Shown one piece after another: positions 25,028-34,424 of a stretch of 52,379 bases of DNA. The translations under genes were made by a program, and so were the position numbers. The notes under the pieces are model-generated. The model had not been told where the DNA came from, searched no databases, and saw nothing but the letters and a program-made list of their open reading frames with translations. The stretch covers positions 1-52,379 of the forward strand of contig JANQFQ010000085.1 of NCBI GenBank assembly GCA_028277765.1, written 5' to 3'. Position 1 is the stretch's first letter. Every line of letters starts with the position of its first letter. This DNA is from Desulfobacterales bacterium (GTDB taxonomy: Bacteria; Desulfobacterota; Desulfobacteria; Desulfobacterales; SURF-7).

Positions 25028-25155
25028 TAAAAAAAGTGAATCTTTCGTAGTTGCAACCGAAAGAATGCCTGTGACGCCACCCATTTCTCCCCCATATTTA
25101 ATAAGTTTCCATTCATTCCTCCCCCCAAAAAAAATATGAATATTTTTTATAAACT

Positions 25156-25184
25156 TTGACATTTATCAGGGTTTTTGTTAAAAT
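25156..25184 (+). promoter_or_regulatory. Strong sigma-70-type promoter
   Basis: TTGACA (25156-25161), 17 bp, TAAAAT (25179-25184): near consensus with ideal spacing, about 127 bp before the HTH-receiver gene. Predicted start is near 25191. Confidence 0.65.
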
Positions 25185-25187
25185 TAC

Positions 25188-25234
25188 CTCAACTAAACTC
25201 AACTGGCCTCAATTAAGCGCAACAATTATGTTGC
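25188..25234. promoter_or_regulatory. Phased 10-bp repeats and palindrome at the transcription start
   Basis: Four 10-bp units (CTCAACTAAA, CTCAACTGGC, CTCAATTAAG, CGCAACAATT) run from 25188 to 25227, one DNA turn apart, beginning three bases after the -10 box. They run into the perfect palindrome GCAACA-ATTA-TGTTGC (25219-25234). Position and phasing suggest an operator, perhaps for the adjacent HTH-receiver protein (inference). Confidence 0.5.
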
Positions 25235-25310
25235 AAAGTTCCTGATTTATATTTATCGTTCTGAATTTACGGAAGTTTTACAAAATATTCTTTTGTAAAA
25301 GGAGATAACT

Positions 25311-25868
25311 ATGTCACGAGTGTTCAAAGCTGCTGAAGCAGCTGAATACATCGGCGCCCATGTGGAGACCGTCAGGCGCCTGGCAAGACGCGGGCAGATT
25401 CCATCCTTTAAAGTCGGCAAAGACTGGCGGTTCAATGAAAGCGAACTGCAAGACTGGCAAAAGGCACAGCAGGGGAGTTCTGGTATTGTTCACGTCATGG
25501 CAGTGGATGATGACGCTGGAGTCCTGACTACTTTTCGTCATATACTTGATGATGAAAAATACCGCTTATCCACATTTACCAGCGGTGCACATGCGCTTAG
25601 GGTGATGGTGGGTGATATGCCGGACGTGATACTTCTTGATCTCAAAATGCCGGGCATGAGCGGTCCTGAAACCTTATGCGAAATTCGAAAACTGGATAAA
25701 ACGATGCCGGTGGTCATTATTACCGGCTATCCGGATAGTGACCTTATGCTGAAAGCCATGGAATATTCACCCATAATGGTTCTGCACAAGCCGGTCAAAC
25801 CGAAACAGGTTATTGATTCTGTTGATATGGCCATTAATGGGACAAGGAAAAAACGGGGAGCTATGTAA
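25311..25868 (+). CDS. Excisionase/MerR-type HTH fused to receiver domain
   Basis: A 185-aa protein whose N-terminal 52 residues form an excisionase-family winged HTH (FKAAEAAEYIGAHVETVRRL, then RRGQIPSFKVGKDWRF). A receiver follows at about 58-178 (MAVDDDAG pocket, D110 in LLDLKMPGMSG, T135 region, K157 in LHKPVKP). The DNA-binding domain is at the N-terminus, the reverse of the usual order. It has its own strong promoter with repeats and precedes a set of hybrid kinases, so it may be their only transcriptional output in this window. Shine-Dalgarno AAAGGAG is well placed. Confidence 0.9.
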   Translation: MSRVFKAAEAAEYIGAHVETVRRLARRGQIPSFKVGKDWRFNESELQDWQKAQQGSSGIVHVMAVDDDAGVLTTFRHILDDEKYRLSTFTSGAHALRVMVGDMPDVILLDLKMPGMSGPETLCEIRKLDKTMPVVIITGYPDSDLMLKAMEYSPIMVLHKPVKPKQVIDSVDMAINGTRKKRGAM

Positions 25869-26053
25869 CGCTCCAGAAAAACATACCGGGGGAACCAATG
25901 AGCCGCACATTTTTGGCGCTAGCTGACGCATATCTACGGTTAAAAATACTTGATGTTGGAAGATAATTGGCCTCTTCGAGGTGTTATTTGCGTGATAATA
26001 CAAGCGGATTGATTTTGAACACAGATTAAAAAGAACATGTTTACAGGAGACTT

Positions 26054-28018
26054 ATGGAACAACGGGATGAAAAAGAAAAAAGGGAAAAGGAAGAAGTTAT
26101 GAACAATCAGGATCAGGAAGCATCAGGAATTTCAGAGAATAAATGGCAGTCCTTGTTTAACGCTGTTGGAGACGCCATCTTTCTGATGGATACTGATCAT
26201 AAGATACGAATGTGCAATAAGGCGATGGAAGACTTTGTCGGCAAAACCAACAAAGAAATAGTAGGCCGTTCTTGTTATGAGTTAATGCATGATTCCAGCA
26301 GACCTGTAGAAGGCTGTCCGATACAATGCATGAAAGGCTCTCTAAAAAGGGAGAGCATGGAACTGGAGCTTGACGGGAAATATTATCATATTACTGCGGA
26401 TCCTGTTTTGAATGATGACGGGGAACTGATAGAAATTGTTCACACGATTAAAGATATTACTGACCGTAAAAGGATCGAAAAGGAACTGAGGGAGAGTGAA
26501 GAAAAATATCGTTTGCTTGCGGATAATGTGTCAGACATCATTTTCATCATGAGTACGGATCTCAAATTTATTTATATCAGTCCTTCTGTTTATAAAATAA
26601 CGGGGTATACTGTTGAGGAGGTCATAGAACAACCTATTGAAGACGTGATGACGGTTGATTCATATGAAACAGCGTTAGAGTTATTTGAAAAAGATCTGGC
26701 CAAAGATCTAAAAGATATATCCGGCAGCCGCACCCTGGATTTAGAGCTGAAACATAAAAACGGTTCCATTATATGGATAGAAGTTATCGTATCGTTCCTG
26801 TTTAACCAGGATGGAGTGCCAGATAGAATTATGGGAACAATACGTGATATCTCTGAGCGAAAACAGCTCGAAGAGCAGCTTCGCCAGGCATTGAAGATGG
26901 AAGCGATCGGCAGGCTTGCCGGCGGTGTTGCGCACGATTTTAATAACGCGCTCACAACGATAATGGGTATTAGTGAACTCCTGCTGATGAAGATGGATCC
27001 TGAAGATTATGTGTCTGGTGGTATTAATGAGATCAGACGGGCAGGCAATCAATGCGCCGGGCTGACCAGGCAGCTTCTGGCATTCGCGCGTAAACAGCCC
27101 ATGGAAATGAAGGTTTTGGATTTGAACAATGTCATCATTAACATTGATAAAATGCTGTCCCGCTTAATCGGTGAAGATGTCAAACTTGAACAATGTCTTA
27201 CTTCTGATCTTAAAAGCATTAAAGCCGACATCGGCCAGATAGAGCAGATTATTCTAAACCTTGCGGTGAACGCCCGTGACGCCATGCCGAATGGCGGCAA
27301 GCTCATCATTGAGACCGCCAATGTTTTTCTTGATGAGGATTATGCAGACCGGCACATTTCCATCACTTCAGGGCACTATGTGATGCTGGCAGTAAGCGAC
27401 ACAGGTTCTGGAATGGATAAAGAGACCAGTTCTAAAGTGTTCGAGCCTTTTTTTACCACTAAAGAGGAGAGTAAGGGGACCGGTCTTGGATTATCCACAG
27501 TTTATGGTATTGTGAAACAGAGTAACGGCTATATCTGGGTATACAGTGAGCAAGAAATGGGAACCGTTTTTAAAATATATTTTCCAATAGTTGATGAGGT
27601 TGCGGACGTGATCGAAGAAGAGACTCATACCGCGCCTGGAAGGTTTCAAGGCTCAGAAACCATACTTCTGGTTGAAGATGATGACTCAACTAGGAAAACC
27701 ATAACAAAGATTCTTTCACGAATAGGGTATATTATTTTAGAAGCAGTTGATGGTGAAGAAGCCGTAAAAATAAGTCAGGAGTACAATAAACCGATCCATT
27801 TAGTGATTTCGGATGTCGTACTGCCCGGTATGAACGGCAAGGAGCTGACTGAAAAACTGATATCACAATACCCTGACATTAAAGCGATTTATATGTCCGG
27901 TTATACGGATAATATCGTCGTGCAGCATGACATTATTGACAAAGGAGAAGAGTTTTTTCAAAAACCCTTAAGGCCGGGACTTTTACTGAGTAAGGTTCGA
28001 AGTATATTGGAGATGTAG
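26054..28018 (+). CDS. Cytosolic PAS-PAS hybrid histidine kinase
   Basis: A 654-aa protein without membrane segments. PAS1 (about 28-140) contains a cysteine cluster (C74, C88, C92); PAS2 spans about 148-270. HisKA has H294 in [16 protein letters not shown], a HATPase_c domain follows with [10 protein letters not shown] and [12 protein letters not shown], and a C-terminal receiver (about 535-652) has D587. The C-terminal receiver without output suggests control of kinase phosphatase balance or onward relay. Closely related in module order and sequence to the next two kinases. Confidence 0.93.
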   Translation: MEQRDEKEKREKEEVMNNQDQEASGISENKWQSLFNAVGDAIFLMDTDHKIRMCNKAMEDFVGKTNKEIVGRSCYELMHDSSRPVEGCPIQCMKGSLKRESMELELDGKYYHITADPVLNDDGELIEIVHTIKDITDRKRIEKELRESEEKYRLLADNVSDIIFIMSTDLKFIYISPSVYKITGYTVEEVIEQPIEDVMTVDSYETALELFEKDLAKDLKDISGSRTLDLELKHKNGSIIWIEVIVSFLFNQDGVPDRIMGTIRDISERKQLEEQLRQALKMEAIGRLAGGVAHDFNNALTTIMGISELLLMKMDPEDYVSGGINEIRRAGNQCAGLTRQLLAFARKQPMEMKVLDLNNVIINIDKMLSRLIGEDVKLEQCLTSDLKSIKADIGQIEQIILNLAVNARDAMPNGGKLIIETANVFLDEDYADRHISITSGHYVMLAVSDTGSGMDKETSSKVFEPFFTTKEESKGTGLGLSTVYGIVKQSNGYIWVYSEQEMGTVFKIYFPIVDEVADVIEEETHTAPGRFQGSETILLVEDDDSTRKTITKILSRIGYIILEAVDGEEAVKISQEYNKPIHLVISDVVLPGMNGKELTEKLISQYPDIKAIYMSGYTDNIVVQHDIIDKGEEFFQKPLRPGLLLSKVRSILEM

Positions 28019-28045
28019 CAAAAGTGAAAAAACAAGAGGGCTGTT

Positions 28046-31000
28046 ATGAACGTAACAATTATGCCTGAACGTTATCCGATACATCTGAAAAAATACCTCT
28101 GGGCTCTGGTGGGGATCTGGACGGTTTTTATAATTTTAGTATTTTTGTGGAGCTACAAAGACCATCAACGCGAAAATACTAATATGGCTTATCATTATGC
28201 TGCAACAGCCTTTGAAAAAGATATTGTGTATCGCAAATGGGCGGCTCATCATCAGGGGGTCTATGTCCCTATCAGCGAGGCAACACAGCCTAATCCGTAT
28301 CTTTCACATGTTGAAGAGCGCGATATCACAACGCCTTCGGGTCGGAAGCTGACACTGATGAATCCAGCTTATATAACCCGTCAGGCCCACGAGCTGAGAC
28401 AAGAGGCTTCTAACCTCAGTGTTCATATAACCAGCTTAAATCCTGTTCGACCTGAAAATACTCCGGATGCCTGGGAAGAAAAGGCCCTTCGTGCTTTTCA
28501 GGATGGCCGGGACGAAATTAGTTCTATTGAAAATATCAACAATGTTAAGTTTATGCGGCTGATACGCCCCATGATTACTGAAAAAAACTGCCTGAAATGC
28601 CATGCTGAACAGGGATATAAAGTCGGCGATATACGCGGGGGTATTAGTGTGCAGTTCCCCATGGCGCCATTACAGAAGATAACTAAAACACATCTGATCG
28701 AAAATTGTATACTGTTCAGCATGGTCTGGTTGTTTGGGATTATTGCCATTTTTCTTGGCGGGAAACGTCTTGTAGGCAATATCAGGCATCTTGAAAAAGC
28801 GGACACAGCACTCAAAAAAGTACATAATGATCTTGAACTACGGGAACAGGAACGGGACCGCATACTAAAATTGTCAAAGGATCTTATCTGTATAGCTGGA
28901 ATGGACGGGTACTTCAAATATGTTAATCCAGCATGGGAAGCAAGCCTCGGCTATACAGAAAAAGAATTGTTGGCAACCCCTATCCTGGACTTTATTCATC
29001 CTGACGATCACAAAAAAAATGATACTGAAGTAGAAAACCTCAAGGCAGGGAAACAGACAGAAGGCTTTGGGAATAGATATATTCATAAAAATGGTTCTAT
29101 CAAAAACATATCCTGGACCGTAACACCCTTGCGGGAAGAAAAATTGATGTTTTGTGTCGGGAGAGACATCACTGAAAAAAAGCAGGCAGAAGAAAAGATG
29201 CGTGAGAGCGAAGAACGGTTTAAGGCTCTTTTTGAAGGTTCACTTGACTGTGTTTATGTTACGGATCTGGAGGGGTATTTTATAGATGCGAACCTCGCAG
29301 CCCTGGAACTCACCGGTTACACAAGAGAAGAAATAAAAGATCTTAATTTTGCATCTCTCCTGAATGAAGAACATCTATCCTCAGCTTATGAATTGCTGGA
29401 AAAAATGAAAACAGGTGAAAAGATGCAGCAGGTCACCGAATATCTAATCCGGCGAAAAGATGGCACCAGTTTAGATATTGAATCCATGGGTTCCATTATT
29501 TATCGTGACGGAAAACCTTATGCTCTTGTAGGAATTGCACGTGATATTACTAAACGAAAGAAAATGGAAAAGGAGATACGAGAGAGTGAAGAGAATTTTC
29601 GGCTGATGGTTTCAGAGGTAAAGGATTACGCGATTTTCATGCTCGATCCTGACGGAAAAGTCGCCAGTTGGAATGAAGGCGCACAGGCTATTATGGGATA
29701 TAAACCTGAAGAGGTTGTTGGTAAACATTTCTCAATATTCTATAAAGAAAAAGAACTTCATTCAGGCAAGCTGGAAGAAAATCTAAAAATTGCAAAAGAG
29801 AACGGCAGATATGAAGAAGAAGGCTGGCGTATACGAAAAGACGGTTCAACATTTATGGCAAGCGTTATCATCACAGCATTGCGGGATAGTCAGGACAAAC
29901 TAAAAGGTTTGTCTATCGTCACACGGGATATCACCTATAACAGAATGATAGAAAAGGACCTGAGTGAGAGTCAGAGACAGCTTCAGTCAATCTTGGATAA
30001 CACCACTTCTGTTGTTTATCTTAAAGACCTTGATGGAAGGTACATGCTGATTAATCGGCAATTTGAAATCCTGTTCCACATTAAAAGAGAAGAGATCCTT
30101 GGCAAAACCGACTTTGATATTTTTCCACAGGATTTGGCTGCAACATTCAGGACCAACGACCTTAAAGTTATTAAAGCGAAAATGCCTCTTGAAATGGAGG
30201 AAATCGCGCCCCATGATGACGGGCTTCATACGTATATTTCCGTAAAGTTTCCAGTCTTGAATGATGAGGGGTCTCCTTATGGTATATGCGGTGTGTCAAC
30301 GGATATCACAGATCGAAAAAAGGCAGAGGACGAAATTCGCAAACAGCGTGATCGGGCCCAGCAATACCTGGACCTGGCGGGTGTGATGTTCGTGGCGATC
30401 AATACAAAAGGGGAGGTCACACTGATTAACCAGAAAGGGCTGGAGATACTTGGATATGACGAGGATGATGTCATAGGCCAAAACTGGTTTGACAAGTTCT
30501 TGCCTGAACGGATGACAGAGGAAGTTAAAGATGTTTCAAATAAAATCCTGGCTGGAGAAGTTGAGTCGGTTGAGCAGTATAAAAATTCTGTTTTAACAAA
30601 ATCAGGTGAGGAGCGGATGATCCATTGGCATAATGTTGATCTAAAGGATGAATCAGGCAAGGTCATTGGGCATCTCAGTTCAGGAGAAGATATTACAGAA
30701 CGGATGAAACTGGAAGAGCAGCTCAACCAGGCAATGAAAATGGAGGCGATCGGCAGGCTTGCCGGCGGGGTAGCCCATGACTTTAATAACGCCCTGACCC
30801 CTGTCTTGGGCATTAGTGAAATGATACTGGCGAAACTTGATTCCCAGGATCAGCTGTACAGCAATATCTCTGAGATCATGAGCGCGGGTAAACGTTGCGC
30901 CGCCCTTACTCGCCAGCTCCTGGCGTTCGCGCGCAGGCAGACCATGCAGATAACAACGCTTAATCTTAATGATGTTGTTACAGGAGTTGAAAAGATGTTG

Positions 31001-31879
31001 TCCCGTATTATTGGAGAAGACATTGAATTAATAAAAAATTTTGATTCTGACTTAAAAAATATAAGGGCAGATGCAGGCCAGATTGAACAGATTATCGTTA
31101 ATCTTGCGGTGAATGCCAGAGATGCCATGCCGGACGGGGGAAGACTCGGCATAGAGACCAGGAATATCTTTATTGATGCCGCGTTCGCAAAAACTTATGT
31201 TTCCGTCATACCAGGACATTATGTCTTGCTGTCAATGAGCGATACCGGAAGCGGAATGGATGAACAGACCCGGTTAAGGATTTTTGACCCTTTTTTTACA
31301 ACCAAGGAAGAGGGGAAAGGGACTGGGCTGGGGCTATCAAGTGTATATGGGATTGTAAAGCAGAGCGGAGGGCACGCTTGGGTCCATAGTAAACTTGGCA
31401 CTGGAACCGTTTTTGAACTTTGTTTCCCTGTCGCTGAAGAGGATTTGGATAAGAAGACAGAGATAAAGGAACGTCCAGCGACTGATGCGTTAAAAGGTTC
31501 AGAAACCATCCTTCTTGTTGAAGATGATAAAGGTGCCAGGAAGACCGCGAAAATGATTCTTTCATCAAGCGGATATCATGTATTAGAGGCGAGTAACGGA
31601 CAGGAAGCTGTTAAACTGAGCAAACAGTTCAAAGATACCATTCACCTGATTATTACTGACGTGATCATGCCGGGTATGAACGGAATAGAGATGGGGGACC
31701 TGGTTTCAGAATTCTATCCAGGGATAGAGATAATATATATTTCCGGGTACGCAGATGATGTCATTCAGCATAATAATCTTCTGGATGAGGGTGTTAATTT
31801 TTTACATAAGCCGTTTAAGGTGGAAGACCTGCTGAAAATAACCAGGGATGTGCTGGATAGGGATAAAGAGAAGGACTGA
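28046..31879 (+). CDS. Heme-sensor multi-PAS hybrid histidine kinase
   Basis: A 1277-aa protein with an N-terminal helix (about 17-36), an extracytoplasmic DUF3365/Tll0287-like domain containing a c-type heme motif C182-L-K-C185-H186, and a second helix (about 218-237). Five PAS modules follow (about 265-380, 385-505, 510-635, 640-760, 765-890). HisKA has H911 in [16 protein letters not shown], then HATPase_c ([12 protein letters not shown]) and a receiver with D1205. Heme-bearing domains of this type usually sense redox, oxygen or NO; the ligand here is unknown. It starts 27 bp after the previous kinase stop. Confidence 0.93.
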   Translation: MNVTIMPERYPIHLKKYLWALVGIWTVFIILVFLWSYKDHQRENTNMAYHYAATAFEKDIVYRKWAAHHQGVYVPISEATQPNPYLSHVEERDITTPSGRKLTLMNPAYITRQAHELRQEASNLSVHITSLNPVRPENTPDAWEEKALRAFQDGRDEISSIENINNVKFMRLIRPMITEKNCLKCHAEQGYKVGDIRGGISVQFPMAPLQKITKTHLIENCILFSMVWLFGIIAIFLGGKRLVGNIRHLEKADTALKKVHNDLELREQERDRILKLSKDLICIAGMDGYFKYVNPAWEASLGYTEKELLATPILDFIHPDDHKKNDTEVENLKAGKQTEGFGNRYIHKNGSIKNISWTVTPLREEKLMFCVGRDITEKKQAEEKMRESEERFKALFEGSLDCVYVTDLEGYFIDANLAALELTGYTREEIKDLNFASLLNEEHLSSAYELLEKMKTGEKMQQVTEYLIRRKDGTSLDIESMGSIIYRDGKPYALVGIARDITKRKKMEKEIRESEENFRLMVSEVKDYAIFMLDPDGKVASWNEGAQAIMGYKPEEVVGKHFSIFYKEKELHSGKLEENLKIAKENGRYEEEGWRIRKDGSTFMASVIITALRDSQDKLKGLSIVTRDITYNRMIEKDLSESQRQLQSILDNTTSVVYLKDLDGRYMLINRQFEILFHIKREEILGKTDFDIFPQDLAATFRTNDLKVIKAKMPLEMEEIAPHDDGLHTYISVKFPVLNDEGSPYGICGVSTDITDRKKAEDEIRKQRDRAQQYLDLAGVMFVAINTKGEVTLINQKGLEILGYDEDDVIGQNWFDKFLPERMTEEVKDVSNKILAGEVESVEQYKNSVLTKSGEERMIHWHNVDLKDESGKVIGHLSSGEDITERMKLEEQLNQAMKMEAIGRLAGGVAHDFNNALTPVLGISEMILAKLDSQDQLYSNISEIMSAGKRCAALTRQLLAFARRQTMQITTLNLNDVVTGVEKMLSRIIGEDIELIKNFDSDLKNIRADAGQIEQIIVNLAVNARDAMPDGGRLGIETRNIFIDAAFAKTYVSVIPGHYVLLSMSDTGSGMDEQTRLRIFDPFFTTKEEGKGTGLGLSSVYGIVKQSGGHAWVHSKLGTGTVFELCFPVAEEDLDKKTEIKERPATDALKGSETILLVEDDKGARKTAKMILSSSGYHVLEASNGQEAVKLSKQFKDTIHLIITDVIMPGMNGIEMGDLVSEFYPGIEIIYISGYADDVIQHNNLLDEGVNFLHKPFKVEDLLKITRDVLDRDKEKD

Positions 31880-31911
31880 GGACTGAGTAAACAGGGTAAC
31901 AATATATTTCT

Positions 31912-31969
31912 GGATGCGGTTGCCAGTCGTAGCAAAGCATAGATCCCATTGTTGTTTAGCAGGGATAAA
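31912..31969 (+). repeat. Dispersed hairpin repeat, copy 1
   Basis: CAGTCGTAGCAAAGCATAGA followed by an ATCCC...GGGAT hairpin (31943-31947 with 31962-31966). Related to 40943-41008 and, inverted, to 39418-39474. Lies in the 147-bp gap between two kinase genes. Confidence 0.6.
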
Positions 31970-32026
31970 AGCCTGGGTTGAGAGCATGGTGAAGGTGGCA
32001 TAAAAATAAAAAAGGTTAGAGAAAGA

Positions 32027-34393
32027 ATGCCTACAAGCCGCAAGAAAAAGAGAGTGCTTATTGTTGATGATTTTCCTGATAATATCAGGGTAATGATCAA
32101 CATCCTCAGTGCAAGATACAGTATCATTGTATCTACCGGTGGCAGTGAAGCGATAGAAATTGTACAGTCTGACAACAGGCCGGACCTTATATTGCTGGAT
32201 GTGATGATGCCGGGGGTAGATGGATTTAAAGTATGTAGAGAATTAAAGGCAGATAAAAGGACCAGGGATATACCAATAATTTTTATTACTGCACTTACAG
32301 ATGAGATCAATATGATAAAAGGTTTTGAACTCGGCGCGGTTGATTATGTGACCAAACCGTTCAATCCAAAGATTGTCCTGGCCCGTATACAGACGCACCT
32401 TGAGCTGTCAGCATACCAGACCGATCTTGAAAAAATAGTGGATGAACGGACATCTGCTCTGGAAACCGCTGCCCGGCATATGAGAAAGGAGAGAGACAGG
32501 GCTGAGCAATATCTTGATATCGCTGGTGTGATGTTTGTGGCGCTTAATACACAAGGTGAAGTAACGCTAATTAATAAGAAGGGACTATCGGTTCTTGAAT
32601 ACGATGAGGATGAGGTGCTCGGGAAAAACTGGGTCGATGATTTTATTCCTAAAGAGATCAGGAAAGATATCAAATCCATTTTTTTTAAAATAATGTCCGG
32701 TGATCTCAAATCGGTTGAGTTTTATGAAAGCCCGATACTGACAAAGTCCGGTAAACAGAAGCTTATTGCTTGGAAAAATGCCTGTTTAAGGGATGAAAAC
32801 GGAGAGATTGTCGGGACATTAGGCTCAGGAGAGAATATTTCCGAACAGAGGGAGTTTGAAGACGCTTTAAAACTTACGGAGAGAAAATTACGTATACTTG
32901 CCGATAATATTGACGATGTGCTGTGGATAAACAAGCCTGGGAACGCTGAGCAGAGTTATATCAGTCCGGCATTTGAAAAGATCTGGGGAATCCCTGCCGA
33001 AGATATTACGGATCTGTTTAAGTCTTTTTTTAAGGCCGTCCATCAAGATGATAGAGAGGATATTTTTAAAGAATTAAACAGAAGTCATTACAAGGGAAGC
33101 GCGTATCAGGTTGAATATAGAATTAAAAGGCCGGATGGCTCAGTGCGCTGGATCTATGACCGGGGATTCCCTGTGTATGATGATCAGGGAAATGTTGAGA
33201 TGATGGCGGGAATTGCCTCTGATATTACTAACAGGAAAAATCTTGAGGATCAGCTTCATCATGCCATCAAGATGGAGACAATCGGAAGACTGGCGGGCGG
33301 TGTTGCCCATGATTTTAATAACGCGCTGACACCGATAACCGGAATCAGTGAAATGTTGCTACTGAAATCCGGTTTGGATAATAAGATGCAAGACAGTGTC
33401 AGGGAGATAAAGGAGGCTGGAGAAAGATGTGCTAACTTGACCCGGCAACTTCTTGCTTTTGGACGGCGGCAGCACATGGAAATGACAACATTTGACCTGA
33501 ACGATGTGGTGAGGGATGTTGAAAAATTACTGTCCCGTATTATCGGTGAAGATATTGTTCTGAATAAGCTGCTTGATTCAGAACCGGTCTATATAAAGGC
33601 GGATGTGGGACAGATTGAACAGATTATTGTCAATCTTGCTGTTAATGCAAGGGATGCCATGCCGTTTGGAGGGAGCCTCACCATAGAGACAAAAAGTGTT
33701 TATCTTGATGACGTGTTTTCCAAAAAACATGTGTCTGTCACCCCCGGTCATTATATTATGATGGCGGTAAGTGATACAGGAGAAGGTATGGATGAAGATA
33801 TCCAGACAAAGATTTTTGAGCCTTTTTTTACAACCAAGGAAGAAGGAAAAGGTACAGGCCTGGGACTTGCAACTGTATACGGGATTGTCCGGCAGAGTGG
33901 GGGTAATATCTTTGTCAATAGTGAACTGAATATTGGTACAACCATTATAGTATATCTGCCTATGGTAGAGGCAGTGCCGATAAGAGGAGAATCTCAGCAA
34001 AAGCTGACGATGGCAGATGTCAAAGGTTTTGAAACCATTCTACTGGTTGAAGATGATGACAGTGCCAGAAAAACAGTTAATAGTATTCTTTCAGAAAACG
34101 GTTATCATATTATAGACGCTTGTGGCGGCGAAGATGCTCTTAAATCCTGTGAGCGTCATGATGGCCCGATTCATCTTTTACTGACGGATGTGATAATGCC
34201 GGGGATGACCGGCAAAGAATTGGCTGGACATATCTCAAGAGTATTGCCGGAAACTAAAATTATTTTTATGTCCGGTTATACGGGTAGCGCAATTGTTCAT
34301 CACGGTGTACTGGAAAAGGGGATTCAGTTTGTCCAAAAACCGTTTACTATGGATTCTTTATTAACAAAAGTCAGGCAGGTGCTGGACAGCTAA
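32027..34393 (+). CDS. Receiver-PAS-PAS hybrid histidine kinase with C-terminal receiver
   Basis: A 788-aa soluble protein with an N-terminal receiver (about 8-125, D58 in LLDVMMPGVDG), a coiled coil, PAS1 (about 160-275) and PAS2 (about 285-405). HisKA has H428 in [16 protein letters not shown], HATPase_c carries DTGEGMD and KGTGLGLATVYG, and the C-terminal receiver has D721. PAS1 (YLDIAGVMFVALNTQGEVTL) is nearly the same as the last PAS of the 1277-aa kinase, which shows module copying between neighbours. With receivers at both ends it can accept and store phosphate from partners. Confidence 0.93.
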   Translation: MPTSRKKKRVLIVDDFPDNIRVMINILSARYSIIVSTGGSEAIEIVQSDNRPDLILLDVMMPGVDGFKVCRELKADKRTRDIPIIFITALTDEINMIKGFELGAVDYVTKPFNPKIVLARIQTHLELSAYQTDLEKIVDERTSALETAARHMRKERDRAEQYLDIAGVMFVALNTQGEVTLINKKGLSVLEYDEDEVLGKNWVDDFIPKEIRKDIKSIFFKIMSGDLKSVEFYESPILTKSGKQKLIAWKNACLRDENGEIVGTLGSGENISEQREFEDALKLTERKLRILADNIDDVLWINKPGNAEQSYISPAFEKIWGIPAEDITDLFKSFFKAVHQDDREDIFKELNRSHYKGSAYQVEYRIKRPDGSVRWIYDRGFPVYDDQGNVEMMAGIASDITNRKNLEDQLHHAIKMETIGRLAGGVAHDFNNALTPITGISEMLLLKSGLDNKMQDSVREIKEAGERCANLTRQLLAFGRRQHMEMTTFDLNDVVRDVEKLLSRIIGEDIVLNKLLDSEPVYIKADVGQIEQIIVNLAVNARDAMPFGGSLTIETKSVYLDDVFSKKHVSVTPGHYIMMAVSDTGEGMDEDIQTKIFEPFFTTKEEGKGTGLGLATVYGIVRQSGGNIFVNSELNIGTTIIVYLPMVEAVPIRGESQQKLTMADVKGFETILLVEDDDSARKTVNSILSENGYHIIDACGGEDALKSCERHDGPIHLLLTDVIMPGMTGKELAGHISRVLPETKIIFMSGYTGSAIVHHGVLEKGIQFVQKPFTMDSLLTKVRQVLDS

Positions 34394-34424
34394 TAGAAGC
34401 TAAAAACAGAATAAGGATACGATT

